Source of the DNA: Gammaproteobacteria bacterium
GTDB taxonomy: Bacteria; Pseudomonadota; Gammaproteobacteria; Eutrophobiales; Eutrophobiaceae
Length of the DNA stretch: 64,000 bases
Reading direction: 5' to 3'
Assembly: GCA_004297165.1 (NCBI GenBank)
Contig: SCUJ01000005.1
Location: 62,001 to 126,000, forward strand
The notes below the pieces were generated by a model, which did not search any database, was not told the DNA's origin, and saw only the letters and a list, made by a program, of their open reading frames with translations. This document shows positions 55,281 to 64,000 of this stretch, one piece after another. Numbering within the stretch: position 1 is the first letter of the stretch; the number at the start of each line of letters is the position of its first letter. The position numbers were made by a program, and so were the translations under genes.

Positions 55281-56249
55281 TCAGGGTACGGCGATCCGGT
55301 GGATCAGTTCCGCGATCACCCGATCGGTGGTGATGCCCTCGGCCTCGGCCTCGTAATTCAGGATGAGTCGATGCCGCAGGATATCGAAGGCAATCGCCTG
55401 GATGTCCTCGGGCGTGACGAAATCCCGGCCATCCAGCCAGGCCATCGCCCTGGCGCAACGATCCAGGGCGATGGTCGCCCTCGGACTTGCGCCATATTGA
55501 ATCCAGCCGGCGAGGTCTGCGCCATAGGCGGATGGCTCGCGCGTCGCAAGTACGATCTGGATGAGATATTTCTGAAGGTTTTCCGCCAGGTAAAGTTGCA
55601 GGATCTCGTCCCGCGCGGCGAAGATCGTCGACTGTTTTATCCGCTGCCAGTCCGCTCCGGCCGGCGCGGGATCCGAACGGGATTCCTCGCGGACCAGCGC
55701 CAGGATGGCGGCCTCCTCGCGGGCGGCCGGCCAACCGATCCGGACGTGCATCAGGAACCGATCGAGCTGCGCCTCCGGCAGGGGATAGGTGCCTTCATGT
55801 TCGATCGGGTTTTGCGTGGCCATGACCAGAAACAATTTCGGCAGGGAATAGGTTTCTCCGCCGACGGTGATCTGTCGCTCCCCCATCGCTTCGAGCAGGG
55901 CCGATTGCACCTTCGCGGGCGCCCGGTTGACCTCGTCGGCAAGTATCAGGTTGTGGAATAAAGGCCCCCGGTGAAAATGAAACGTGGCGTCCTGCGGGCG
56001 ATAGATCTCGGTCCCGGTCAGATCGGCGGGCAACAGATCGGGGGTGAACTGAATCCGATGAAAATCCCCTTCTATCCCTTCCCCCAGCACCTTGATGGCG
56101 CGGGTCTTGGCCAGACCCGGCGCGCCTTCCACGAGCAGATGACCGTCGGCCAGCAGGGCGATCAGCAGGCGGTTCACGAGGGTCTCCTGGCCGATGATCC
56201 GGTCATGGATGTAGTTTTTCAGTCTTTGTATTTCCGCATAAACGGTCAT
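55281..56249 (-). CDS. MoxR-family AAA ATPase of the Bat operon
   Basis: 322 residues. Walker A is LLVEGAPGLAKTRAIKVLGE, then QFTPDLLPADLTGTEIYRPQ, Walker B FHNLILADEVNRAPAKVQSA, the LEAMGERQITVGGETYSLPK segment and sensor 1 LFLVMATQNPIEHEGTYPLP. It is the first gene of the operon and drives VWA partners BatA/BatB. Divergent from the TetR gene; the 238-base gap between them holds the TetR promoter and operator. Confidence 0.95.
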   Translation of the reverse strand: MTVYAEIQRLKNYIHDRIIGQETLVNRLLIALLADGHLLVEGAPGLAKTRAIKVLGEGIEGDFHRIQFTPDLLPADLTGTEIYRPQDATFHFHRGPLFHNLILADEVNRAPAKVQSALLEAMGERQITVGGETYSLPKLFLVMATQNPIEHEGTYPLPEAQLDRFLMHVRIGWPAAREEAAILALVREESRSDPAPAGADWQRIKQSTIFAARDEILQLYLAENLQKYLIQIVLATREPSAYGADLAGWIQYGASPRATIALDRCARAMAWLDGRDFVTPEDIQAIAFDILRHRLILNYEAEAEGITTDRVIAELIHRIAVP

Positions 56250-56427
56250 GAGATCGCAGTCCTGCTGTTAGGTAGTTTGTCTGTTGAACGCGTACGATTC
56301 GATGCAAACGGCGCGGATTGAGTTCACGCGCGGTTGATTTTAAGGAATTCATCGATGCCGCGCCATTCCAGGCGCGGATCTTTGAGGTGTCATCATCCGG
56401 GGTGACAAGATATGTTAACCATGCCGC

Positions 56428-56475
56428 TTGCAAGCAGGCGTTTTGCGCGTATAATTTAGTCAACCAACTAACTAA
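56428..56475 (+). promoter_or_regulatory. TetR promoter and candidate operator 1
   Basis: -35 TTGCAA (56428), 16-base spacer, -10 TATAAT (56450), followed at once by TTAGTCAACCAACTAACTAA (56456-56475), a dyad with TTAGTnA/TnACTAA arms. The dyad would cover the transcription start, so autorepression by the TetR protein is likely. The shared TTAGTCA recurs at 57186. Confidence 0.65.
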
Positions 56476-56487
56476 GATACTTGGTGG

Positions 56488-57057
56488 ATGGCCAGGACCA
56501 GCGAAAAACGGGACAAGTTGCTCGATGCCGCTAAAACCCTGATACACAGGCAGGGGTTTTACCGCACCACGCTTGCCGATATCGCGAAGGAGTCTGAAGT
56601 ACCTTTAGGCAATGTCTATTACTACTTCAAGACCAAGGAAGAAATCCTGGCCGCGGTGCTGGATCAGCGCTGGCAACGCCTGCAGAAGACCCTGGACGGT
56701 TGCTGTGTCGGGGATCCGGTGAACAACCTGATCCATCTGGTCAAGACGGTCAGCAAGAGCAGCGGCAAGATAGCGGAGTTCGGCTGCGTCATCGGCAGCC
56801 TCTGTCAGGAACTGGACAAGACGCAATCGGAGATGCGACTGTCCGCGGACCGGATTATGCACGCCCATGTGGACTGGGCGAGCCGGCAGTTCAAGGCGAT
56901 GGGCCTGAAACGGCCGGGCGAGAAGGGCTTCGAGCTGATCGCCAGATTGGAAGGAATCCTGTTGTTGGGACACGTGATGCGTGAGCCGGACTTGATTAAA
57001 AAGCAGCTAAGGACGACCTGCGAATGGATCAAGTCGTTGCCAGGGGATGTGAAGTAA
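56488..57057 (+). CDS. TetR/AcrR family transcriptional regulator
   Basis: 189 residues. The N-terminal HTH is clear: KRDKLLDAAKTLIHRQGFYR, then TTLADIAKESEVPLGNVYYYF with KTKEEILAAVLDQRW. The C-terminal domain has FGCVIGSLCQELDKTQSEMR and a terminal VMREPDLIKKQLRT, like regulators that bind small lipophilic ligands. It likely regulates itself and the downstream small gene, since both share a dyad with TTAGTCA. Confidence 0.92.
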   Translation: MARTSEKRDKLLDAAKTLIHRQGFYRTTLADIAKESEVPLGNVYYYFKTKEEILAAVLDQRWQRLQKTLDGCCVGDPVNNLIHLVKTVSKSSGKIAEFGCVIGSLCQELDKTQSEMRLSADRIMHAHVDWASRQFKAMGLKRPGEKGFELIARLEGILLLGHVMREPDLIKKQLRTTCEWIKSLPGDVK

Positions 57058-57185
57058 AATTTTTTAAGATTATGTGAACTTTTCGGGAAACAGGCGTACT
57101 AAGAGAGTCTTGAATGAAACAACGAACACAAAGAGACCATAAAGACACAACCACCACGAGGGTTTTATAAAATTTTATTATTATA

Positions 57186-57205
57186 TTAGTCAGTTAACTC
57201 ACTCA
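57186..57205 (+). promoter_or_regulatory. Candidate TetR operator 2
   Basis: TTAGTCAGTTAACTCACTCA contains the dyad AGTnAGTT/AACTnACT (57188-57203) with one mismatched pair. It stands 25 bases before the gene at 57230, next to a T/A-rich -10-like region (TATATT). It shares TTAGTCA with the site before the TetR gene. Confidence 0.6.
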
Positions 57206-57229
57206 ACACGATCTAAAAGGAAACAGCAT

Positions 57230-57556
57230 ATGAAAAACCTCAACAGAAATAAGCTATCGGTGTTCGCAGCCATGGTGTTTCTGGTCGGGCACTGCTACAC
57301 GGCGCCGGTTATGGCCGAGCAAAAGGATTTCGAGGTGAGTAAGTCCTTCCGCAAGGAACTTAAGAAGGAATTGCGGTCGAATATAGAAAACCTGTACCGA
57401 AAAGCGCAGGTATTCGAAATGGATTCGGCGGTCGAGACGCCGGCAGTCGAGGATACGCTGCCCGAATTCATCACCAGAATTGCAGATGTGTTTTCCGGCG
57501 ATTCCCGCGGGAAAAACGCAGACGATGTTGCTAGAGAAGCAGGTAAGATTAACTAA
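57230..57556 (+). CDS. Small exported protein of unknown function
   Basis: 108 residues with a signal peptide ending APVMAEQ. The mature part is charged and helical: KDFEVSKSFRKELKKELRSN, then a Glu/Pro stretch (AVETPAVEDTLPEF) and a C-terminal ADVFSGDSRGKNADDVAREA. AAGGAAA precedes the ATG. The operator-like dyad 25 bases upstream ties it to the TetR gene. I do not recognise the family. Confidence 0.7.
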   Translation: MKNLNRNKLSVFAAMVFLVGHCYTAPVMAEQKDFEVSKSFRKELKKELRSNIENLYRKAQVFEMDSAVETPAVEDTLPEFITRIADVFSGDSRGKNADDVAREAGKIN

Positions 57557-57597
57557 TCCTTAATCTACCTCCCCCCAAAGACCTGCTTCGATAGCCG

Positions 57598-57638
57598 GCC
57601 GCCGCGGACCTCCTCCCCTTACCGCGGCGGCTTTTTTT
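57598..57638 (+). terminator. Rho-independent terminator
   Basis: GCCGCCGCGG (57598-57607) and CCGCGGCGGC (57622-57631) form a perfect 10-pair stem with a 14-base loop, followed by seven Ts. It ends the small exported-protein gene. Confidence 0.9.
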
Positions 57639-57648
57639 ATTTCAGTAA

Positions 57649-57672
57649 ACCTCGATTCGATCGAATCGAGGT
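57649..57672. repeat. 24-base perfect palindrome
   Basis: ACCTCGATTCGA followed by its exact reverse complement (centre 57660/57661). It lies between the terminator and the mdh stop. On the minus strand it could form a hairpin that ends mdh, but no strong T run follows; a protein-binding or restriction-type site is also possible. Confidence 0.8.
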
Positions 57673-57699
57673 CCACTTTCCTGATTGCCGCCTACCGTG

Positions 57700-58659
57700 C
57701 TATTTCTTGCTCATGGCAATGACTTCATCGGCCGTCTTGCGCACCGAGGCCACCGATTTCCTGAACATCTCCTGTTCGGCCGCGGTCAGGTCGATCTCGA
57801 TAATCTGCTCCACGCCATTTTTACCGACAATGGCTGGAACGCCAACAAACAGGCCATCGACGCCGTATTCACCCTGTAACAGGGCGCTGACCGGCATGAT
57901 CTTGCGCTTGTCGTAGATGACGGCCTCGGCCATCTCCAGGGCGCTCCAGGCGGGCGAGACGAATGCCGAACCGCTGCCGAGGAGCTTTACCACCTCGCCT
58001 CCGGCCTTGCGGGTCCGATCCTCGATCGCATCCAGGCGCGCGGGGCTGACGAATTTCTCCACCGGCATCCCGGCGATACGGCAGGCGGAGCGGATCGGCA
58101 ACATGTCGTCGCCATGGCCGCCCAGCACCATCGCCTCGACGTTGCTCACGCTGATCCCCGCTTCCTCGGCAATGAATTGCCGGTAACGGGCGGAGTCGAG
58201 CACGCCGGCCATGCCCATGATGGTGGCGCGGTCCCGTTTCAGGTTCATTTGCAGGCGATAGACAATGGCATCCAGCGGATTGGCGATGGAGATGATGATC
58301 GCCTTGGGCGCGAATTTGGCAATCCCGGCGCTGACGAAATCCGTAATCTTCAGGTTCGTGGCGAGCAGTTCCTCGCGGGTCGGCAGGGTGCCATCAGGCC
58401 GCGCGGCGCGGGGGACGCCCGCGGTATTGATCACCATATCGGCGCCTTCGATGACGTCATACACCTTGGCGCCCTTCGCCCGAACGTCAGAGCCGATCAC
58501 CGGCGACCCTTCCACGATGTCCAGGCATTTGCCGGCGGCGAAATCGGGTTCCTTGACGTCCACCAGCGCCACGTTGCGGGCCAGTTTACGGGCCACGATT
58601 TCGTGCACCAGGACGCCGCCGATGTTCCCGCCGCCAATTACTGCAATCTTGTTCAACAT
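57700..58659 (-). CDS. mdh: Malate dehydrogenase, LDH-like type
   Basis: 319 residues. Rossmann start KIAVIGGGNIGGVLVHEI, catalytic VLGGHGDDMLPIRS (His) and NPLDAIVYRL. It interconverts malate and oxaloacetate with NAD. The substrate loop reads AGVPRAARPDGTLPTREELL, longer than the usual AGxPRKPGMSRDDLL by about five residues. The chain ends VIAMSKK with stop TAG. The maeA gene is 50 kb away, so there is no operon link. Gap 58,660-58,811 holds its promoter and no gene. Confidence 0.94.
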   Translation of the reverse strand: MLNKIAVIGGGNIGGVLVHEIVARKLARNVALVDVKEPDFAAGKCLDIVEGSPVIGSDVRAKGAKVYDVIEGADMVINTAGVPRAARPDGTLPTREELLATNLKITDFVSAGIAKFAPKAIIISIANPLDAIVYRLQMNLKRDRATIMGMAGVLDSARYRQFIAEEAGISVSNVEAMVLGGHGDDMLPIRSACRIAGMPVEKFVSPARLDAIEDRTRKAGGEVVKLLGSGSAFVSPAWSALEMAEAVIYDKRKIMPVSALLQGEYGVDGLFVGVPAIVGKNGVEQIIEIDLTAAEQEMFRKSVASVRKTADEVIAMSKK

Positions 58660-58811
58660 TGAAATTCTCCTATCGAGACGTGCTTGTACTTATGAGGTCG
58701 ACCGCGTGTCAGATCAGGCGCCGGGCAATTCCATGTGCCGCGGCCGCGGTCGCGGATGGTTGGAAAACCGCGAGGTATTTTAACGGCTCGCCGCGCCAAG
58801 CTGTAGCTGTT

Positions 58812-60302
58812 TTAGAGGATTTTCTTATCCAGCAGGAGATTCAGAGTGAAACGGATCCCGAAGCCGGTGACATCGGTCGGGACATGTGCCAGACCGCCCT
58901 TGTGATTGCCGGCCGAGAGATCCACATGGACCCAGGCTATGTCATGCTTGACGAACCGTTGCAGGAAGCGCGCGGCGAGGATGTGATCCGTCCCATCCTT
59001 GATGGCGCATTGTTTGATGTCCGCGATCCGGCTCTCCAGATGCCGGTCGTAGTCCGCATCCATGGGAAACGGCCAGACCCGTTCGCCGCTGTCCTTGCCG
59101 GCCGCGATCAGCAGCGGCAGATAGGGCTCGCGGTTGGTGAACACGCCGGAATATCCATTCCCCAGGGCGCGCGTACAATCGCCGGTCAGCGTCGCGTAGT
59201 CGATGATCAAACCGGGTTTGCGGCCACAGGCCAGCGCCAGTGCATCCGCGAGGACCAGGCGTCCTTCCGCATCGGTATCGACGATCTCGATCGTGGTCCC
59301 GTCCATGGCGGTTATCACATCATTGGGTTTGTAGGCGCGGGATCCAATCTCGTTCATGGCGATGGCCAGGTAACAATCGATACTGTAGTTAGCGCGGCAT
59401 TGCGTTAGGGCGATCAATGTCCCCAGGGCCACGGCGCTGCCCTGCATGTCCTCGTGCATGCCGAACATGTGCCGGGCGGATTTCAGATTGACGCCGCCGG
59501 TGTCATAACAGATCCCCTTGCCGACCAGGGCGAGCGAGCGCCGGGGATTCCCCGATTTCGGGCGATAACGCAGATGGACGATCCCCGCATCCCGGGCCGC
59601 GCTCCCCTGCGCCACCGCCAAAAAGGCCCCTGCCTTGCGCCGGCGCAAGGTGGACAAGTCCAGGAACTCGAACCGCCAGCCATGCTCCCTGGCGAGTTGC
59701 CTGGCTTCTTTTACATAGCGGCCGGGATTGAGCAGGTTGGAAGGCAACATGCTGAACGAACGGGCCACAGCGTTGCCCTCGGCCTCCGCCCGCGTGCGCC
59801 GGAAACCATCCCGGGGCTTGATTCCATACAGCGAGACCTGCCGCCAACCCGGCCCCGGAGGCGCATCCTGCTTGAAACTTGGCATGGGCGCGGCTGCGGC
59901 CCAGACCGCCGCCACCAGCCCCTCGGCCATGCGTTCCGCCGCTTTCGGGGCGAAACCATAAACCAGAAGGCCCAGTCGCGTTGAAGGCGTCTGCGCATGA
60001 ACGGCCGTCAGTTTGCGGGCCAGTTCCAGCAGGTTGAAGGCGCTGATGCCGGGGACCGGGCTGGCAAAGGCCACCCGGCTTGACTGTTTGTTCGGGAGAT
60101 CGAGGGTCACGGGATCCGTTTCCTTGACCCGTTTAGCCATCTCCCGATGCCGTTGCATGAGTTCCCGGCCAAAGGGCAAGGCCATGATCTCCGCGACTGT
60201 CAACGTCCCCGCAAGTAAAAAAATCCAATGCTGGCAAGCCTCGAGCTGCGCCCTGGTTGGCGACTTCTCCGTAACAGCGAGTTTCAGGTTCAGGATCGGC
60301 AT
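58812..60302 (-). CDS. M17 leucyl aminopeptidase family protein
   Basis: 496 residues from ATG 60302; the frame also allows TTG at 60329. The M17 catalytic set is complete: LVGKGICYDTGGVNLKSARH (Lys, Asp), MHEDMQGSAVALG (Asp), and VDTDAEGRLVLADALALACG (Asp/Glu/Arg). RSFSMLPSNLLNPGRY resembles the typical TPSNLLNPxR. It hydrolyses N-terminal residues from peptides using two metals. It is the cytosolic type without a signal. The N-terminal domain is diverged from PepA. Confidence 0.9.
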   Translation of the reverse strand: MPILNLKLAVTEKSPTRAQLEACQHWIFLLAGTLTVAEIMALPFGRELMQRHREMAKRVKETDPVTLDLPNKQSSRVAFASPVPGISAFNLLELARKLTAVHAQTPSTRLGLLVYGFAPKAAERMAEGLVAAVWAAAAPMPSFKQDAPPGPGWRQVSLYGIKPRDGFRRTRAEAEGNAVARSFSMLPSNLLNPGRYVKEARQLAREHGWRFEFLDLSTLRRRKAGAFLAVAQGSAARDAGIVHLRYRPKSGNPRRSLALVGKGICYDTGGVNLKSARHMFGMHEDMQGSAVALGTLIALTQCRANYSIDCYLAIAMNEIGSRAYKPNDVITAMDGTTIEIVDTDAEGRLVLADALALACGRKPGLIIDYATLTGDCTRALGNGYSGVFTNREPYLPLLIAAGKDSGERVWPFPMDADYDRHLESRIADIKQCAIKDGTDHILAARFLQRFVKHDIAWVHVDLSAGNHKGGLAHVPTDVTGFGIRFTLNLLLDKKIL

Positions 60303-60496
60303 CTCGCGATTTATCCGTATGATTCCCAATGTTTAATTTGGTCGAATCCAATTATAATGAACTCGGGGCGAAGCAGTAACGGTAATTGCAGAGACTTACC
60401 TGCCCTCCCCCTGATACCGCTTCGCGATCAAGGCGATACGGACCCGACACATTGGCATTTAATGACAGGCTGTACGGCTCAGGACATCAGCTATCC

Positions 60497-63154
60497 ATGG
60501 CAGAGCAAGGCAACGATATCGATCCACTGGAAACCGGGGAATGGCTCGAGGCCATCGATTCCATCCTGCGACAGGAAGGCGTGGAGCGGGCGCATTTCAT
60601 CCTGGAGCAGTTGATCGCCCGGGCGCGCAAATCCGGCGCTTATTTACCTTATTCCGCCAATACGGCCTATCTCAACACCATTCCGGCGGCCAAGCAGGAA
60701 CCCTCGCCCGGCAATCACGAACTCGAGGACCGGTTGCGGGCCCTGGTGCGCTGGAACGCGCTGGCAATGGTCGTGCAGGCCAACCGGGAAAGCAGCGAAC
60801 TGGGCGGACATATCGCGAGTTTCGCATCCTCCGCCACCTTGTACGATGTCGGTTTCAATCATTTTTTCCGGGCCCCGACCGAGGACTTCGACGGGGACCT
60901 GGTGCTCTTTCAGGGCCATTCCTCGCCCGGCATCTACGCCCGGGCCTACCTCAGCGGCGACCTGACGGAAGACCAGTTGCGGCGCTTCCGCCAGGAGGTG
61001 GATGGCGGCGGTCTTTCCTCCTATCCCCATCCCTGGCTGATGCCGGACTTCTGGCAGTTCCCCACGGTATCCATGGGGCTCGGCCCGTTGCAGGCGATCC
61101 ACCAGGCCAGATTCCTGCGTTATCTGGAAAACCGGGGTCTGGTCAAGGCGACCGATCGCAAGATCTGGGCCTTCCTCGGCGACGGCGAGATGGACGAGCC
61201 CGAGGCGAAGGGGGCGATCGGGCTCGCGGCGCGGGAACGGCTGGATAATCTCATCTTCGTCATCAACTGCAACCTGCAACGGCTCGACGGCCCCGTGAGG
61301 GGCAACGGCAAGATCATCCAGGAACTGGAGGCGGAATTCCGCGGCGCCGGCTGGAACGTGATCAAGGTCATCTGGGGTTCCTACTGGGACAAACTGCTCG
61401 CGCGCGACACCCAGGGCCTGCTCTACAAACGCATGGAAGAGGCCGTGGATGGCGAGTACCAGGCCTACAAGGCGAATGACGGGGCCTATGTCAGGGAGCA
61501 TTTCTTCGGCAAGTATCCGGAACTCAAGGCCATGGTGGCCAACATGACCAATGAGGATATCTGGCGCCTCAATCGCGGCGGCCACGATCCGCACAAGATC
61601 TACGCCGCTTATTCCGAGGCGATGAAACACAAGGATCGCCCCACCCTGATCCTGGCCAAGACCGTCAAGGGCTACGGCATGGGCGTCGCCGGCGAGGGAC
61701 AGAACATCACCCATCAACAGAAGAAAATGGGGGAAGACGCCCTGCGCGCCTTCCGGAACCGCTTCAACGTCCCGATCGCGGATGCCGCGGTTGGCGACGC
61801 GCCCTTTTACAAACCGGCGGACGACAGCCCGGAGATCCGTTATCTCCATGAGCGCCGCGCGGCCCTGGGCGGCGATCTGTTGAAGCCGCGGCCACCCGCG
61901 CCGAAGTTGACGATCCCGCCGCTCGAGATCCATGACAAACTGCTGGCGGGGACAGAGGATCGCGCCATCTCCACCACCATGGCCTATGTGCGCATCCTCA
62001 ACAATCTCCTGCGGGACAAGAATATCGGCAAGTACATCGTCCCCATCGTTCCCGACGAGGCCCGGACCTTCGGCATGGAGGGCATGTTCCGGCAGCTCGG
62101 GATCTATTCCTCCGTGGGCCAGCTCTACGAGCCCGTCGACAGCGATCAGGTCATGTATTACCGCGAGGACAAGAGCGGGCAGATCCTCGAGGAAGGCATC
62201 AACGAGGCCGGGGCCTTTTCCTCGTGGATGGCGGCGGGGACTGCCTATAAATTTCACCGGGTCACGATGATCCCGTTCTACATCTATTACTCCATGTTCG
62301 GTTTCCAGCGGGTCGGCGACCTGGCCTGGGCCGCGGGCGACATCCGCACGCGCGGCTTCCTCATCGGCGGCACCGCCGGACGCACCACCCTGGCGGGCGA
62401 GGGACTGCAACACCAGGATGGGCACAGCCATATCCTGGCCTCCACCATCCCGAATTGCGTGAGTTATGACCCGACCTACGCCCATGAACTCGCCGTGATC
62501 ATCCACGCCGGCCTGAAACGGATGTTCGAGCAGCAAGAGGATGTCTATTACTACATCACCGTGATGAACGAGAATTACGTCCACCCGGCCATGCCGAAAG
62601 GTTGCGAGGAAGGCATCCTCAAGGGGATGTACCTGCTGCACAAGGGCGCGGCCGGCGGCAATACCGTGCAACTGCTGGGCTCAGGCGCCATCCTGCGCGA
62701 GGTGATCGCCGCGGGCGAATTGCTGGCCCGGGACTTCAGCATCCCGGCGAATATCTGGAGCGTCACCAGTTTCAACGAGCTGCGGCGCGAGGGTCTCGCC
62801 ATGGAGCGCTGGAACATGCTGCACCCGGAAAGCGCCCCGCGCACACCCTGGGTAACGCGCTGTCTGGCGGACTACGCGGGGCCGGTCGTGGCCGCCACCG
62901 ATTACATGAAGGCCTATGCCGATCAGATCCGGCCCTATGTCCCGCATCGTTACAAGGTCCTGGGCACGGACGGTTTCGGCCGCAGCGACACCAGAGAAAA
63001 ACTGCGGCGCTTCTTCGAGGTGAACCGCTATTACATCGCGGTCGCCGCGCTCAAGGCGCTGGTGGATGAAGGCCGGATAGAGGACCGCCGGGTGACCGAG
63101 GCCATCAGGAAATACGGCATCGATCCGGAGAAACCCGATCCGGTGACGGTCTGA
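60497..63154 (+). CDS. aceE: Pyruvate dehydrogenase E1 component, homodimeric
   Basis: 885 residues from ATG 60497 ([20 protein letters not shown]), equal to the known AceE size. It decarboxylates pyruvate with thiamine diphosphate and passes the acetyl group to E2. Seen: [20 protein letters not shown]-like [21 protein letters not shown] in part, the ThDP motif [14 protein letters not shown]...NCNLQRLDG, and the C-terminal [20 protein letters not shown]. An earlier frame from 60386 lacks a start and support. aceF follows 13 bases later. Confidence 0.97.
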   Translation: MAEQGNDIDPLETGEWLEAIDSILRQEGVERAHFILEQLIARARKSGAYLPYSANTAYLNTIPAAKQEPSPGNHELEDRLRALVRWNALAMVVQANRESSELGGHIASFASSATLYDVGFNHFFRAPTEDFDGDLVLFQGHSSPGIYARAYLSGDLTEDQLRRFRQEVDGGGLSSYPHPWLMPDFWQFPTVSMGLGPLQAIHQARFLRYLENRGLVKATDRKIWAFLGDGEMDEPEAKGAIGLAARERLDNLIFVINCNLQRLDGPVRGNGKIIQELEAEFRGAGWNVIKVIWGSYWDKLLARDTQGLLYKRMEEAVDGEYQAYKANDGAYVREHFFGKYPELKAMVANMTNEDIWRLNRGGHDPHKIYAAYSEAMKHKDRPTLILAKTVKGYGMGVAGEGQNITHQQKKMGEDALRAFRNRFNVPIADAAVGDAPFYKPADDSPEIRYLHERRAALGGDLLKPRPPAPKLTIPPLEIHDKLLAGTEDRAISTTMAYVRILNNLLRDKNIGKYIVPIVPDEARTFGMEGMFRQLGIYSSVGQLYEPVDSDQVMYYREDKSGQILEEGINEAGAFSSWMAAGTAYKFHRVTMIPFYIYYSMFGFQRVGDLAWAAGDIRTRGFLIGGTAGRTTLAGEGLQHQDGHSHILASTIPNCVSYDPTYAHELAVIIHAGLKRMFEQQEDVYYYITVMNENYVHPAMPKGCEEGILKGMYLLHKGAAGGNTVQLLGSGAILREVIAAGELLARDFSIPANIWSVTSFNELRREGLAMERWNMLHPESAPRTPWVTRCLADYAGPVVAATDYMKAYADQIRPYVPHRYKVLGTDGFGRSDTREKLRRFFEVNRYYIAVAALKALVDEGRIEDRRVTEAIRKYGIDPEKPDPVTV

Positions 63155-63167
63155 AGGACATCCCAAG

Positions 63168-64000
63168 GTGACCACATTACATGAAGTCCGGGTGCCGGAT
63201 ATTGGCGACATCAAGAGCGTCGAGGTCATCGACATCCTGGTCAAGCCGGGCGATCAGGTCAGGATAGAAGACCCGTTGCTCACCCTGGAGAGCGACAAGG
63301 CGACCATGGACATCCCCTCGCCGGCCGCGGGCGTGATCCGGGAGATCAAGGTGGGCGTCGGCGACAAGGTCGCGGAAGGAACCTTCATTTTGGTGCTGGA
63401 GGAAACAGCCGGCGTTGCCCCGCCGAAGACCATCGCGCCCGCAGCGCCGCCTGCGCCACAGCAGGCGCCGGTGAAACCTGAACCCGAGCCGGTACGCGAG
63501 TTGTTCACCCCGCGGCCGCCGCCCGCTGCGCCAGGCGGCGCGATCACGGTGGGCGGGAGCCGGACAGCGCAGGCCCATGCCAGTCCTTCGGTGCGGAAAT
63601 TCGCCCGCGAACTGGGCGTCGATCTCGGTCTCGTTACCGGCAGCGGTCGCAAGGGTCGCATTCTGAAAGAGGATGTCATGGCCTTCACCAAGGCCGTGAT
63701 GTCCGGCCAGCATGTCTTCGCCAGCGCGCGTAGCGGCGTCATGCCGGAGATCCCGGCCATCGACTTCTCCCGTTTCGGACCGATCCACACCCAACCGCTT
63801 ACCCGTATCAGGATCCTCGGCGGCCAGAACCTGGTGCGCAGTTGGAGCAGCGCGCCCCAGGTCACTCATTTCGAGGAAGGGGATATCACGGACCTCGAGG
63901 CTTTGCGGAAGGAACGCACCAACGAGATGAAACCGGGCGTCAAACTCACCCTGCTCGCCTTCCTGATCAAGGCCGCCGTGGCGGCGCTCGGCAAGTTTCC
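63168..64000 (+). CDS. aceF: Pyruvate dehydrogenase E2 component (partial, 3' end outside window)
   Basis: Open from GTG 63168 to the window edge (277 codons). A lipoyl domain is at the start: [20 protein letters not shown] with the lipoylated Lys in [15 protein letters not shown]. Then a Pro/Ala linker, the E3-binding domain ([20 protein letters not shown]) and the start of the acyltransferase core ([20 protein letters not shown]). One lipoyl domain is present, as in many non-enteric species. AAGGAC sits 8 bases before the GTG. Confidence 0.93.
   Translation, partial: MTTLHEVRVPDIGDIKSVEVIDILVKPGDQVRIEDPLLTLESDKATMDIPSPAAGVIREIKVGVGDKVAEGTFILVLEETAGVAPPKTIAPAAPPAPQQAPVKPEPEPVRELFTPRPPPAAPGGAITVGGSRTAQAHASPSVRKFARELGVDLGLVTGSGRKGRILKEDVMAFTKAVMSGQHVFASARSGVMPEIPAIDFSRFGPIHTQPLTRIRILGGQNLVRSWSSAPQVTHFEEGDITDLEALRKERTNEMKPGVKLTLLAFLIKAAVAALGKF

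Noticed and set aside
1-64000. tRNA, rRNA or transposase genes
   Set aside because: I looked for conserved arms and transposase motifs and saw none; short or unusual tRNAs could be missed by eye.

Overview
The window reads as a GC-rich (about 60%) proteobacterial chromosome, most likely a gammaproteobacterium. The clues are a homodimeric-type AceE/AceF pyruvate dehydrogenase, hemP with a Fur-type box, CreD, Kup, UbiX, a PEP-CTERM protein, BatABD genes and many short REP-like hairpins. I see no rRNA, tRNA, prophage, insertion sequence or CRISPR array. The assignment rests on gene content and protein resemblance only.

Layout. 1-9,068 (minus): terC (cut by the window edge) and kup; a three-gene set of exported proteins of unknown role; a malic enzyme coupled to an acyl-CoA racemase. 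9,088-12,644: a tannase-family protein that has lost its catalytic residues, divergent from a quinohaem dehydrogenase-like lipoprotein. 12,685-13,520: a toxin-antitoxin pair between two REP copies. 13,567-17,811: tandem Rap1a-like domains, ubiX, a secreted NTF2-like protein, a GNAT and creD. 17,988-20,277: a Fur-type box, hemP and a TonB-dependent receptor. 20,334-25,676: a GH3 glycosidase, a small membrane protein, a methyltransferase and a SWIM zinc-finger protein.

25,985-34,312 (minus) is the main accessory block. It is one tightly packed six-gene operon: hsdR, a KilA-N protein, an hsdM-hsdS fusion, then a nuclease-like effector, a middle component and a DUF2326 ABC ATPase of an ABC-three-component system. 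The last three genes and the fusion are joined by 4-base ATGA overlaps, which suggests that restriction-modification and the ABC system are expressed as one defence unit. The fusion gene carries two in-frame pieces of dispersed repeat.

34,454-45,423: FkbM methyltransferase, a MoxR/CoxE-like pair, an operon hisH-hisF-EAL/HDOD, a large Sel1-repeat protein with six basic-aromatic motifs in acidic linkers, and a probable exported selenoprotein. The last is a UGSC-like family protein read through an in-frame TGA at 44,050-44,052, with a hairpin that fits a bacterial SECIS element directly downstream.

45,487-64,000: a ZnuD-like TonB receptor with a small His/Cys protein, a PEP-CTERM protein, a six-gene MoxR-DUF58-DUF4381-BatA-BatB/C-BatD operon, a TetR regulator sharing an operator-like dyad with a small secreted protein, malate dehydrogenase, an M17 aminopeptidase, aceE and the start of aceF. 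The window contains selenoprotein, defence and envelope-stress functions set among ordinary central-metabolism genes, with at least six families of REP-like repeats between and sometimes inside genes.
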